Assembly: GCA_040307645.1 (NCBI GenBank)
Contig: JAWRJF010000047.1
Span: 1 to 28,088, forward strand
Length of the DNA: 28,088 bases
From: JAVXAG01 sp040307645
Lineage (GTDB): Bacteria; Bacillota; Clostridia; Peptostreptococcales; Anaerovoracaceae
Direction of reading: 5' to 3'
Position 1 is the stretch's first letter. Each line of letters starts with the position of its first letter. The notes beneath the pieces were generated by a model that saw nothing but the letters and a program-made list of their open reading frames with translations, did not search any database and was not told the origin of the DNA. Of the stretch, positions 1 to 8,448 are shown in pieces. The position numbers and the translations under genes are program-made.

Positions 1-61
1 AGATAATTTCTTTTTTGCCATCTGTTAGTGGCCCGATTTTTCTTACTTCCTTTTTTGCCAT
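1..61 (-). CDS. IS256-family transposase, N-terminal fragment (continues off the window)
   Basis: An ATG at 61-59 is preceded by AGGAGG (71-76) and opens a frame that runs off the left edge after 20 codons (MAKKEVRKIGPLTDGKK...). The N-terminus resembles mutator/IS256-type transposases of Firmicutes, which commonly begin MA-KE-R-xGPLTDGK. Only the first 20 residues are visible, so no catalytic DDE residue can be checked. The adjoining terminal repeat supports the identification. Confidence rests on family resemblance and context. Confidence 0.6.
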   Translation of the reverse strand, partial: MAKKEVRKIGPLTDGKKEII

Positions 62-73
62 TTTAAATAGCCT

Positions 74-140
74 CCTTTGATAATTCTATCATAGAAGGCT
101 ATTGTTTAATACTTATTTACAGACTTTTTTCTACACTCTC
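74..140. repeat. 67-bp direct repeat, copy 1 (IS256 end)
   Basis: Identical base for base to 14416-14482 and in the same orientation. It begins CCTTTGATAATTC and ends CTACACTCTC. Copy 1 belongs to the IS at the left edge. Copy 2 is a solo end inside an ISLre2 remnant. Confidence 0.95.
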
Positions 141-144
141 AAAT

Positions 145-192
145 AAGCGCATGCTTTAGAAACAAAACTCTAGTTTCTACTGACATGCGCTT
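145..192 (-). terminator. Terminator of the FAD-oxidase operon (nested hairpin)
   Basis: The outer stem is AAGCGCATG (145-153) with CATGCGCTT (184-192). A nested inner stem pairs TAGAAAC (157-163) with GTTTCTA (173-179). On the minus strand it lies about 45 nt after the stop of the FAD oxidase and ends in a short T-rich tail, where the IS256-type element begins. A hairpin sharing a 15-nt start occurs at 14334-14386. Confidence 0.75.
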
Positions 193-238
193 TTTAGCCA
201 ATTATACGGTTTTTTATTTATTGTTACAAATTAGATTA

Positions 239-1978
239 TTAGTATAGTTTCTTATCCTTAGATATCTTTTCTTCTTCTGGCAGATCAAGACCTAAAGTTC
301 CGCCAGGATTCATAATATTGTCTTTATCAAAATAGTTTTTTAAAGCTTTAGTAACTGCATATTCATTTTTGCCTAGGGACCCTTCTAACCAAGGAGCAAA
401 CATTTTTCCTATTCCATGATGGTGGCTCATAGATGCACCGCTTTTTTGTATTGCATCTAATATTCCTGCATGATACGCTTTGAAATCTTTTGGATCACTC
501 ATTTTAGTGATAAATATCCAGTAAAGATTGGCGCCTTGAGGATAAACATGAGACATGTGAGTCATACATATTGTATTAGGTCTTGATTTACAATACTCTC
601 TGACCTCTTGATGAACTTTGCTCATATTACTCCAATTAACCGTGCATTCCATAGTATCAGTTACAATCCCAAAATCCTGCATAGTATCTCGCAAATACGG
701 ATCATTAAAACGGCCCTTTTCCCAAGATTTTGTTACATAGCCTGTGAGAGGAAGCCCACCGAATTGTCTGCATACTTTTTTTGTATGCTTTGCGACATTT
801 TTTGAAAATCCCTTTTCACCATTGGTAAAACCAAGGAAAAGGCACATTTTACCAACCTCCATGCCTTTTGCTTTAAAAAGATGACGAAGGGGAGTATCCA
901 TTACACCGTATAGATGAAGCATTATGCTTGTTTCTTCTGGATCAGAAAGTCTGAAAACAGAAGGAAGACCGGCTTCTGACTGCATAATTTCCCTAGCTGC
1001 CTCTTGAGCAGTTTCCCAATCTGGGAACATATAAGAATATCTTTTTATTGTCTCTGGCATGTATCTGAAAAATTTAAGTGTGACGTGGGTGAGAACACCA
1101 AAAGTTCCTTCGCTGCCCATCATAATTTGATTCAAATCTGGGCCGCATGCTTTTCTTGGATAAGTGTCCGTTTTAATATTGCCAATAGGCGTTGCATACT
1201 CCTGTGCAATAACAATGTCAGAAATACAACCATAGTATGTTGAATTTTGTCCAGCGCCTCTAGTTACAACCCAACCACCTACAGAGGAATATTCAAAACT
1301 TTGAGGGAAATGTCCGCAGGTGTATGGTCTTTTTGCACCGAATAGCTTTGTTGCGTTGTTTAAGGTTTCTTCTAGTTTAGGACCACTCATGCCGGCTTCA
1401 ACAGTTATCGTTTGATCAATTTCGTTAAATGATATTACCTTATTAAAACGTAGTCTCATGTCTAGAGATATTCCACCCTTCATACATTCAACACCCCGTG
1501 TTACGGAAGAACCTCCACCATAAACATAAACAGGGATCTTTTCTTCTTGGCAAAAAGCTACAATTGCTTCGATTTGTTCTTTAGTATCAGGGTAAATTAC
1601 AGCATCGGGAACATTTTCTACTATTTGGTTTCTTAGCCTTAAAATATCATACATAGTTTTTCCATAAGCTACAGAAAGTCTAGAATAGTCATCGGTTCTA
1701 ACAAAATCATCCCCGCATATTTCTTTGAGTCTTTTGATTTGGTCAGATGTGAGTTTAATTGGAATATCAAACTTAACAGGATCCAAGCCTAGGTTTTCTG
1801 TGTAGTTTTTAAAGTCTTCGTCGGTTAGTTGAAACAAGTCTTTCATCATTTTATAGAGAGATTCACGTGGAGCTTTTATTTCCATAGGATCACCCCATTT
1901 GAAAATAGAACGATAACATTTATCAGAAAATTTTTCATGGAACCATTGTGGTTCAAAGTCTTTATATGGATGTGACAT
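239..1978 (-). CDS. FAD-binding oxidase, alkyl-dihydroxyacetonephosphate synthase (AGPS)-like
   Basis: A 579-residue flavoprotein of the vanillyl-alcohol-oxidase fold (FAD_binding_4 then FAD-oxidase_C). The FAD-binding segment includes VYGGGSSV at about 152-159 and MGSEGTFGVLT near 289-299. Several stretches match AGPS rather than the D-lactate dehydrogenase branch: a KWG motif near the N-terminus, SSVGGWVVTRGAGQ, the CGPD-x5-MGSEGT arrangement, and a C-terminal HHHGIGK like the His tract of AGPS. AGPS swaps the acyl chain of acyl-DHAP for a fatty alcohol, making the ether bond. The bacterial homologue's substrate is not shown by sequence. It is the last gene of the operon; its ATG overlaps the TAA that would end the full-length kinase. 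The RBS is GGAGG. Confidence 0.8.
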   Translation of the reverse strand: MSHPYKDFEPQWFHEKFSDKCYRSIFKWGDPMEIKAPRESLYKMMKDLFQLTDEDFKNYTENLGLDPVKFDIPIKLTSDQIKRLKEICGDDFVRTDDYSRLSVAYGKTMYDILRLRNQIVENVPDAVIYPDTKEQIEAIVAFCQEEKIPVYVYGGGSSVTRGVECMKGGISLDMRLRFNKVISFNEIDQTITVEAGMSGPKLEETLNNATKLFGAKRPYTCGHFPQSFEYSSVGGWVVTRGAGQNSTYYGCISDIVIAQEYATPIGNIKTDTYPRKACGPDLNQIMMGSEGTFGVLTHVTLKFFRYMPETIKRYSYMFPDWETAQEAAREIMQSEAGLPSVFRLSDPEETSIMLHLYGVMDTPLRHLFKAKGMEVGKMCLFLGFTNGEKGFSKNVAKHTKKVCRQFGGLPLTGYVTKSWEKGRFNDPYLRDTMQDFGIVTDTMECTVNWSNMSKVHQEVREYCKSRPNTICMTHMSHVYPQGANLYWIFITKMSDPKDFKAYHAGILDAIQKSGASMSHHHGIGKMFAPWLEGSLGKNEYAVTKALKNYFDKDNIMNPGGTLGLDLPEEEKISKDKKLY

Positions 1979-3522
1979 TATTTTTCCTCCATTCCTTTGC
2001 TTATATTATAAAGTGGCTTTAATTTATTAAATATTTTAGTATAAATATCGTTGTATATTTTACTGTAGATTTTGTGGACTTCCATATCTGGTGAGAAACA
2101 ATCCCTTATATGTACCATTGAGGCAGTAGCTTCTTCTATTGAACTAAAGTGGCCTATCCCGGTAAAAGCAATTAAAGAGCTTCCGATTACTGCAGCCTAA
2201 TGGGTTTGAATTCGATAAACAGGTAATCCAAACATATCAGCAGTTATTTGACAAATTTCTGAACTTCGTGATCCCCCACCAGCTAAATAAATTCCTTTTG
2301 TCTCAACTTTCATCCTTTTTTCAAGGCCTTTCATACCTTCCATCAGTGCGAAGTTAATACCCTCTATAATAGCTCTATAAATATGAATTCTAGTATGAAA
2401 ATCAGAAAAGCCAATAACGGAGCCTTTTGCATTCGGCATAGAAACACCAGGCGTAAAATATGGCTGGAAAACAAGGCCCTGACAACCGGGCGGGATTTCC
2501 TTAAGCCTTTGGTTTAAAAGGTCTTCTGCCAATATACCCAGAGACTCTGCTTCTCGTACTTCTTTTAGAGCAAATTCATTTTTAAACCAGGATATTAGCC
2601 AGTACCCACGATATATTTCGATTTCGGGATTATAATGTCCCTTATAAGGTGATACATATGGTGGGAAAAATCTTTGGGGTTCCACATATCTATTTATAGT
2701 ATACTGAATAGTAGCCGTAGTTCCAAAGCTAATAGCGGCTTTCTCAGGAGTAGTACAAGAGAGACCTAAGGTTTCGCAACCTTTGTCAGACCCTGTTGCA
2801 ACCAGAGGAATTCCTGGAGTAATACCAGTTTGCAAAGATGCCTTTTTAGTAATATGACCTAATATCTCCCCAGGTTGATAAAGCTGACATAATTTCTCCA
2901 TGGGGATAGGGAAAATACAATAGGTTAAGTCTTTTGGTTTCTGCCATCGACCATGTTTATTATCATATGGTAGATGACCTATTATATTAGCAGTGCAATC
3001 AACAAGTTTTCCACAGAAACAATAATTCATATATCCTGATAACATCATGTATTTATGTGTTTTTTCCCATGTTTCAGGTTCATTTGCTTTTATCCAGTTA
3101 CAATGAGAAATATTACGAATAAATTTAGCCGTATGTGTCATTCCTGCAGCACTAAAAACCATTTGGTTATATGCAGGAAAAGGTGTTTGGATATCAGATT
3201 CTCTTTTATCAAGCCATAAAATTGCGGGTCTAACAGGATTTCCATCTTTACCGATGCAAATATCAGTATCTCTAATTGTAGTAATACTAACTGCTTTAAT
3301 TGAGTTCCAGTCGTCACCGGAAATTTCTTTTAGCTCTAAAGAAGCGTTACATATATTTTCCCAATAAAACTCACCCTTTTGTTCAGCATAACCAGGCTTA
3401 ATAGAAAAGTATGGCTTACTGAATTTTTTTTGTACCTTATAGATAATTTCACCCCTGTCATCTACAAGAACAGCTCTAAGGCTTTGTGTACCTATATCAA
3501 AGGTTAGAACTAAGGGTCTCAT
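1978..3522 (-). pseudogene. FGGY-family carbohydrate/glycerol kinase interrupted by an in-frame TAG
   Basis: The uninterrupted part (3522 to 2197, 441 aa) has the FGGY kinase N-terminal ATP-binding signature FDIGTQS (9-15), GSDKGCETLG in the middle and the C-terminal LAGGGSRS signature. It ends VYRIQTH at a TAG (2199-2197). In the same frame 72 more codons follow, beginning AAVIGSS and continuing FTGIGHFSSIEEA, typical of the FGGY C-terminus, where a conserved Glu normally follows the QTH-like segment. They end at a TAA sharing a base with the next ATG. The full product would be 514 residues, the usual family length. Either a recent GAG-to-TAG nonsense mutation, a sequencing error or amber read-through explains it. 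FGGY kinases phosphorylate glycerol or sugars; the exact substrate is unknown. The start is supported by AAAGGAGG. Confidence 0.8.
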
Positions 3523-3533
3523 AAAAACCTCCT

Positions 3534-3887
3534 TTAAATATCAAGGGTTGCAACAACAGAAACTGAAGTATTAGCAATGTTTTCAATAATCACATCGCCA
3601 CATTTTACTCTCCTATCTAATACGATGGAAGAAAGTTCTTTTAATGCATCTTTTATTGCATATTTTGGAATTTCACCATCGGTTCTTACAGGTAAGTAAG
3701 GCATATTATCAAATACTGTTTTAACAGTAGTGGTAATGGATCTAGTTGGATCGGTCAATTCAGTTCCAGCAAAACTTTCTCCGCGTTTGCACCTGTTTCC
3801 AGAAACGTTAACACTACCATCCTCTAATAGCTGGGCATGAATTTTACAACCATTAGGGCATATTATACAAATTAAATCCTTAGTCAT
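3534..3887 (-). CDS. DUF1667 protein (small cysteine-rich partner of GlpA-like oxidoreductases)
   Basis: About 117 residues opening MTKDLICIICPNGC, with a CxxCxxxC cluster near the N-terminus and another Cys about 17 residues on (NRCKRGE). This pattern and length fit DUF1667, usually found next to glpA-like genes and thought to carry or donate electrons through an iron-sulfur centre (family knowledge; no function proven here). Two in-frame ATGs exist. The one at 3893 is only 3 nt from GGAGG, whereas the one at 3887 has a normal 9-nt spacing, so 3887 is preferred. The 3893 start would overlap the upstream stop by 14 nt. The FGGY kinase starts 11 nt after its stop. Confidence 0.85.
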   Translation of the reverse strand: MTKDLICIICPNGCKIHAQLLEDGSVNVSGNRCKRGESFAGTELTDPTRSITTTVKTVFDNMPYLPVRTDGEIPKYAIKDALKELSSIVLDRRVKCGDVIIENIANTSVSVVATLDI

Positions 3888-5139
3888 ATTCATTTCCCTC
3901 CATAGTAAACTTTATTTTTGCCTCTCTATTTATATCAAAGTTAGACAAATCCACTGTGATTTTTTCCATCTCAGGTGGTCTTAAGCTTGAATATTTTTTT
4001 CTATATATTACTTTTTCGTTGAGAAGTACTTTTAACTCAGTATGTTCTCGGGTAAACCTACTTCTGAAAAAAAAGTCAACTTTTTCATTGAAAGTGTTTA
4101 AGTCGATAAACTGGGGCACAACATAAGAAAAATCGCTAGAATTAACAACTTCTATATTTCTTACTTCATCAGGAGTGTAGTGTGAAGCTGCATAACCTGC
4201 TTTTTCACCACTTTCCGAGACATAGTCAACAAGATCATTAACATGTAGGCAGTTACCACAGGCAAAGACACCGGGAACATTAGTCATATAGTTTTGATTA
4301 CAAATTGGCCCTTTTGTATGTTTAGAAATATCGACATTTAAAGATTCAGCCAATTCATTTTCCGGTATTAGGCCAACCGATAATATCAATGTATCGCAAG
4401 GTATAAAATGTTGAGTATCAAGAATAGGTTCCATTTTTTCATTTACTTTTGCTACTTTTATACCGGTTAGTCTTTCCCGGCCGCAAACCTCAGTTACAGT
4501 TTCGGACAGATAAAGTGGAATATTAAAATCATATAGGCACTGATATATATTTCTCATTAAACCACTTGGCTCTGACTTGGCTTCGTATACTCCAAGGACA
4601 TTTGCACCTTCTAGTGTCAGCCTTCGTGCCATAATCAGGCCTATATCCCCAGAACCTAAAATGATACAGTTTTTGCCGGGAAGTTGCCCTAAAACATTAA
4701 TAAAATACTGCGCACTTCCAGCAGTTAAAACGCCTGCAGGTCTGGTGCCATGAATAGAAACTTGTTTAGCTGTTCTCTCTCTGCAACCTGTAGCGAAAAC
4801 TATAGTTTTTGTAAGAACCTGTTCAATACCTGTACTTTTAATTAAAGTGAGTTTAAACCCGTTAGTGACCTTTTCTATTTTTGATGCAAAAGTAGAAATA
4901 CTTATGTCAATCTCCGTATGTTCTAACAAGCGGGTATAACGAGTAGCGTATTCACATCCAGATAATCTTTCTCCGAATCGAATTACACCAAAACCATCAT
5001 GAATGCATTGTTTTAAAACACCGCCCAGTCTTTCTTCCCTCTCTATTAATAAAACATCACTGTCTTCTTCATTTGCTTTTATGGCAGCTGCAAGGCCTGC
5101 AGGGCCACCACCAATTACTGTTACGTCATATATTTTCAT
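3880..5139 (-). CDS. NAD(P)/FAD-dependent oxidoreductase (pyridine nucleotide-disulfide type)
   Basis: A 419-residue two-dinucleotide-binding protein. The FAD-binding motif GGGPAG is at about 10-15 and a second Rossmann motif, GSGDIG, at about 162-167; ATGCRER and CDTLILSVGLIPEN are typical of the fold. It has no redox CxxC disulfide next to the FAD site. Homologues sit beside GlpA-like and DUF1667 genes and are thought to pass electrons to or from NAD(P) (context inference). A longer frame begins seven codons upstream at 5160, but the ATG at 5139 follows AAGGAGGGCACT directly and gives the usual MKIYDVTVIGGG start. It overlaps the upstream gene's end by 14 nt, so the genes are translationally coupled. 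Confidence 0.87.
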   Translation of the reverse strand: MKIYDVTVIGGGPAGLAAAIKANEEDSDVLLIEREERLGGVLKQCIHDGFGVIRFGERLSGCEYATRYTRLLEHTEIDISISTFASKIEKVTNGFKLTLIKSTGIEQVLTKTIVFATGCRERTAKQVSIHGTRPAGVLTAGSAQYFINVLGQLPGKNCIILGSGDIGLIMARRLTLEGANVLGVYEAKSEPSGLMRNIYQCLYDFNIPLYLSETVTEVCGRERLTGIKVAKVNEKMEPILDTQHFIPCDTLILSVGLIPENELAESLNVDISKHTKGPICNQNYMTNVPGVFACGNCLHVNDLVDYVSESGEKAGYAASHYTPDEVRNIEVVNSSDFSYVVPQFIDLNTFNEKVDFFFRSRFTREHTELKVLLNEKVIYRKKYSSLRPPEMEKITVDLSNFDINREAKIKFTMEGNEYD

Positions 5140-6802
5140 AGTGCCCTCCTTTTTGGCCAAAAAATATATTGCTGCCGGGGTAACCTTTTTCTACTTTATC
5201 AAGGGGTAAATTTTTCTCTTTGGAAATAAGTTTAATAACCTGTTGACCACAGAAACCACCTTGACACCTGCCCATTCCTGGACGCACACGTCTTTTTATT
5301 CCGTCAACTGTTGCACATGGCAAGTTTCTCCTCATTGCATCTAATATTTCTCCTTTGCTTATTTCTTCACATCTGCAAACTATCTCTCCGTAGTCAGGGT
5401 TGTTCTTGATAAGAGCATTTCTTTCTTCTAAAGATAATTCTTTGGGATTAATAATTCCTTTTCTAACAGGATTAAAGTTTTTATTAATTTCAACGTCCAT
5501 AATTTTCTGTAGATTTGTAAGGGCTAATTCTTCGATTTTCAAAGCAATTGCTGGAGCTGCGGTTAGCCCTGGGGACTGTATGCCTGCTGCATGGATTATG
5601 TTATCTGTAAAACGTCCATTTTCTACGATGAAATCCTCTTCGTAGGTGGCAGCTCTAATCCCAGTAAAATATGTAATAATATCCTGGGTGTTAAGCCACT
5701 TTCCGGCATGGTTATGTTTTTCAAAAGAATTCTCAATACTTTCTCTGTTAGTAGAAAAATTTTCTTTATCCATAGTTTCAATTGCATCAGGACCTATGAG
5801 AACGTTTCCGTCGACGGTAGAAACGATTCCGCCACCTTTAGTATGAGAAGTTTTAGATTGTGTACCTAAAAGTGAATATATAGTGTTTATATTCTTTTTT
5901 GTTTTTTTATCTAATATAGCGTTGGTCCCTTTACGTGGATGAATAGAAAAATATCTATCGTTGGCAAGTTTAGCTATTTCTTCTGCAAAGACGCCGGCTG
6001 CATTTATTACTAATTTAGGATAAAGTGTACCACGATTGGTATCAACACTTACGATATGATTATTTTTTACGTTCATTTTAGTTACGGCAGTATTAAGGCT
6101 GATTTCAACACCATTTTCGATTGCATTTTCAGCAAGAGCTATAGTAAGGCCATATGGGCAAATTATACCGGCCCCATCAAAATATAGGGCACTTTTTGCC
6201 TCATTGGAAATTCCAGGCTCGATTTTATGTAGTTGTTTATTAGTAAGGACATGTGCTCTGCCTGAAACCGTTGCGTTCCAATATGGTATAGATAAATAAA
6301 GTAACGGCAGTTGCCATGCTTTTTTAAAACATAGATATTGTCCTGTACGTTTAAAAGGAACATCCAGTTCTTTGCATAAGGTGTCATATCTTTTATTACC
6401 TATATTATTTAATTTCTTTTTTAATAAGCCAGGGGCTATATCAATTCCAGGATGAATCATCCCATCATTTCTCGAAGATGCATGTAGAGCAACATCGTAT
6501 TCTTTTTCAACTAACAAAATGTTAAGTTTATTCTTAGAAAGTTCCCTAGCTATAGCACATCCAACTACTCCTCCGCCAATTATAAGTACATCAACTTCTT
6601 TACCATTAAGATAATTGTCTATATTTTTCGGAATGATTGTGGGAGATGGTTTATCCCCTTTTACTTGGATATCATTTATTACATGTTGCTTGCTGCCCTT
6701 TTTAGCATGCTTTAAGCCCAGGGCTACAACTTCATCCCAAGTATCCGCTTGACCAGTTAGATGTATAAAATCTTTTGTCTTCTCAGCATGAATATTATTC
6801 AT
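5126..6802 (-). CDS. GlpA-like FAD-dependent dehydrogenase with C-terminal BFD [2Fe-2S] domain
   Basis: A 558-residue protein of three parts: an N-terminal extension (about 1-68) outside the flavin domain, a DAO-type FAD domain with GGGVVG at 76-81 and LHASSRNDGMIHPG, and a BFD-like domain with Cys at 476, 478, 513 and 518 (CRC, then CQGGFC). The closest family is anaerobic glycerol-3-phosphate dehydrogenase subunit A, which oxidises G3P to DHAP; here the substrate may be a G3P derivative. It is the first gene of the operon, behind a sigma-A-like promoter. The ATG at 6802 has GGAGG 8 nt upstream. An out-of-frame ATG at 6809 yields only a four-codon frame. Confidence 0.85.
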   Translation of the reverse strand: MNNIHAEKTKDFIHLTGQADTWDEVVALGLKHAKKGSKQHVINDIQVKGDKPSPTIIPKNIDNYLNGKEVDVLIIGGGVVGCAIARELSKNKLNILLVEKEYDVALHASSRNDGMIHPGIDIAPGLLKKKLNNIGNKRYDTLCKELDVPFKRTGQYLCFKKAWQLPLLYLSIPYWNATVSGRAHVLTNKQLHKIEPGISNEAKSALYFDGAGIICPYGLTIALAENAIENGVEISLNTAVTKMNVKNNHIVSVDTNRGTLYPKLVINAAGVFAEEIAKLANDRYFSIHPRKGTNAILDKKTKKNINTIYSLLGTQSKTSHTKGGGIVSTVDGNVLIGPDAIETMDKENFSTNRESIENSFEKHNHAGKWLNTQDIITYFTGIRAATYEEDFIVENGRFTDNIIHAAGIQSPGLTAAPAIALKIEELALTNLQKIMDVEINKNFNPVRKGIINPKELSLEERNALIKNNPDYGEIVCRCEEISKGEILDAMRRNLPCATVDGIKRRVRPGMGRCQGGFCGQQVIKLISKEKNLPLDKVEKGYPGSNIFFGQKGGHYENI

Positions 6803-6835
6803 TGCTCATACCTCCAAACCACTAATATCTTGCAA

Positions 6836-6857
6836 AAGTTAGTCGTTCGGCTAACTT
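6836..6857. promoter_or_regulatory. Palindromic operator, probably for the adjacent TetR protein
   Basis: AAGTTAG (6836-6842) and CTAACTT (6851-6857) flank TCGTTCGG, giving a 22-bp near-perfect palindrome. It lies immediately downstream of the minus-strand -10 box, across the expected transcription start, which suits a repressor site. Binding by the divergent TetR regulator is inferred from position. Confidence 0.7.
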
Positions 6858-6863
6858 AATTTG

Positions 6864-6892
6864 ATTATATATAGAAAAGATAAAAAGGTCAA
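6864..6892 (-). promoter_or_regulatory. Sigma-A-type promoter of the FAD-oxidoreductase operon
   Basis: On the minus strand, TTGACC (6892-6887) and TATAAT (6869-6864) are separated by exactly 17 bp. The start codon of the first gene is about 60 nt downstream. Confidence 0.8.
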
Positions 6893-6919
6893 TATAGCTT
6901 TTATAAATTATAGCTTATA

Positions 6920-6948
6920 TTGACAATAATAATAAAAACAAGTAGACT
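6920..6948 (+). promoter_or_regulatory. Candidate promoter of the TetR regulator gene
   Basis: TTGACA (6920-6925), 17 bp, then TAGACT (6943-6948), a four-of-six match to TATAAT. It lies 44 nt upstream of the ATG at 6992. The ACTTA...TAAGT symmetry at about 6946-6964 could be a weaker second operator. Confidence 0.5.
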
Positions 6949-6991
6949 TAGTTTAATTATAAGTTAATATATATTTATAGAAGGAGGAGAG

Positions 6992-7552
6992 ATGGCAGCA
7001 CCTCATAATGATAATATAAGGGAAAAAATACTAGACAGTGCAACACGGCTGCTTAAGGAAAAATATTTTGCTGATATTACCCTTGCAGAAATCGCAAAAA
7101 ATGCAGGGGTTACTAAAGGTAGCGTTTATTATTATTATAAAAATAAAGATGATATTTTATATGATATTGCAGATGGATATTTAAACCTCCTTTATAATGA
7201 TTTGTTGATTTGGATAGAAGATAAAAATAAAGATACATCCTTTCCTCGAATGATTAGGTATGCATTAAAGAGAGGTATAGAGGATCCGGGTAAAAGTTTA
7301 CGAATGCATTTAACTGTAGATGCAATTTCAGGCAATGAGACTATTAGAAAAAAGCTTTTGGCAAAATACGATTCATTTAGAAAGGTATTTGCAGAAAAGG
7401 TGGTAGAGAGAAAAGCTGGGGCGGATGGGCAGTACTATGCTTGGCTTATTTTGACTGTTGTAGACGGACTTCTTATTCAGACTTTATTGGGGAATGAAGA
7501 GTTGGACACGGATAATTTTATAGAAAACTTTGTTAAAGAAGTAGAAAAGTAA
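6992..7552 (+). CDS. TetR/AcrR-family transcriptional regulator
   Basis: 186 residues with a clear N-terminal TetR_N helix-turn-helix: REKILDSATRLLKEK, then ITLAEIAKNAGVTKGSVYYYYKNKDDILYD at about 29-58. The C-terminal ligand domain is not specific enough to name an inducer. AGGAGG lies just upstream of the ATG. It is transcribed away from the FAD-oxidoreductase operon, and the shared intergenic region carries a 22-bp palindrome over the operon's start site, so it is probably the operon repressor, perhaps sensing a lipid or acyl ligand (inference). The next gene starts 19 nt after its stop and may be cotranscribed. Confidence 0.88.
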   Translation: MAAPHNDNIREKILDSATRLLKEKYFADITLAEIAKNAGVTKGSVYYYYKNKDDILYDIADGYLNLLYNDLLIWIEDKNKDTSFPRMIRYALKRGIEDPGKSLRMHLTVDAISGNETIRKKLLAKYDSFRKVFAEKVVERKAGADGQYYAWLILTVVDGLLIQTLLGNEELDTDNFIENFVKEVEK

Positions 7553-7570
7553 TCTAGAAAGGATTTTGTT

Positions 7571-8386
7571 ATGGAAAAAGAAAAAGTAGAAAGAGACTTT
7601 AATAATGTATTAAACTTTGGCGGAATGGAAGAAATCGAGGATAAATATTTCTATCTGGACAAAGCTTATGAAGCAGAGACAGAGGAAGAAGCTAAAAGAT
7701 ATGCAAAAAAGGCCCTCAAACTAGACGGAAGATGCATTGAGGCAGAACTTCTATTATTAGACCTTGCAGATTATACTCCTGAAGAATATATGAAAAGGTT
7801 GCAGAAAATAATAGATAAAGAAAAAGATTGTTTAGTAGAAGAAGGCTTTTTTGCCGAGGAATGTATTGGACAGTTTTATGGAATTTTTGAGACAAGACCT
7901 TATATGAGAGCATTAAATGAACTGTTTATGTTATACCAAACCGTTGGTAAATATAGAAAAGCACTAGCAATCGGTGAAGAGTTACTTCGTCTAAATAAAA
8001 ATGATAATTTAGGTGTACGTTATTCTATGATTACTATTTTTGCTTTGCTAGAGGAGAGACAAAAGTGTGAGGACCTTTATAAAGAATACGAAGAAGATAC
8101 GGTAGCCATGCTATTGCCGCTTGTAGCCCTATATTATAAAGTAGAGGACGAGACTAATTCAAAGAGATATATAAAGAAGTTATATAAGGCTAATAATAAC
8201 ATAAAGAGGTTTTTAGAAGAAGAATTATCAGAAGAAGAATTAGAGGAATATAACCCTGAAAGAGGAATTAGAATGGGTAATTTGGAAGAAGTTTTAGAAG
8301 CGTTAGAGTATGGGTCATCATTGTATTTATCTTCACCTGGCTTTTTTCCATGGTTAAAAATTAAATTAAGAAAGATTCTTAAATAA
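7571..8386 (+). CDS. TPR-like helical repeat protein of unknown function
   Basis: 271 residues, rich in Glu and Lys, with helical repeat pairs resembling tetratricopeptide repeats: about residues 25-60 (YFYLDKAYEAETEEEAKRY, then AKKALKLDG) and 115-155 (LNELFMLYQTVGKYRKALAI). There is no signal peptide or obvious membrane segment, so it is likely a cytoplasmic scaffold. It follows the TetR gene by 18 nt with a modest AAAGGA binding site, so the two may form a short operon. A strong terminator begins at its stop codon. I do not recognise a named family. Confidence 0.75.
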   Translation: MEKEKVERDFNNVLNFGGMEEIEDKYFYLDKAYEAETEEEAKRYAKKALKLDGRCIEAELLLLDLADYTPEEYMKRLQKIIDKEKDCLVEEGFFAEECIGQFYGIFETRPYMRALNELFMLYQTVGKYRKALAIGEELLRLNKNDNLGVRYSMITIFALLEERQKCEDLYKEYEEDTVAMLLPLVALYYKVEDETNSKRYIKKLYKANNNIKRFLEEELSEEELEEYNPERGIRMGNLEEVLEALEYGSSLYLSSPGFFPWLKIKLRKILK

Positions 8387-8427
8387 AAAAAGGCCATTGC
8401 GTAACTTATATGCAATGGCCTTTTTTT
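8385..8427. terminator. Bidirectional terminator between the TPR gene and trxA
   Basis: A perfect 16-bp stem, AAAAAAAGGCCATTGC (8385-8400) with its complement (8412-8427), and an 11-nt loop. A-runs and T-runs on either side let it serve both convergent genes. Confidence 0.92.
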
Positions 8428-8448
8428 AAAATTAAAGCAAACCTTAAA

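Larger units (their letters stand above)
1..140 (-). mobile_element. IS256-type element, partial (5' end of transposase plus terminal sequence)
   Basis: The outer end lies at 140, reading inward on the minus strand as GAGAGTGTAGAAAAAAGTCT. This looks like the terminal inverted repeat of IS256-family elements from clostridia (recognised from memory, not searched). Inward come a short leader, an AGGAGG ribosome binding site at 71-76 and a transposase start at 61. The rest lies beyond the window edge. A 67-bp identical copy of 74-140 is present at 14416-14482 in the same orientation. The element sits in the T-rich tail of the terminator of the FAD-oxidase operon. Confidence 0.7.
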
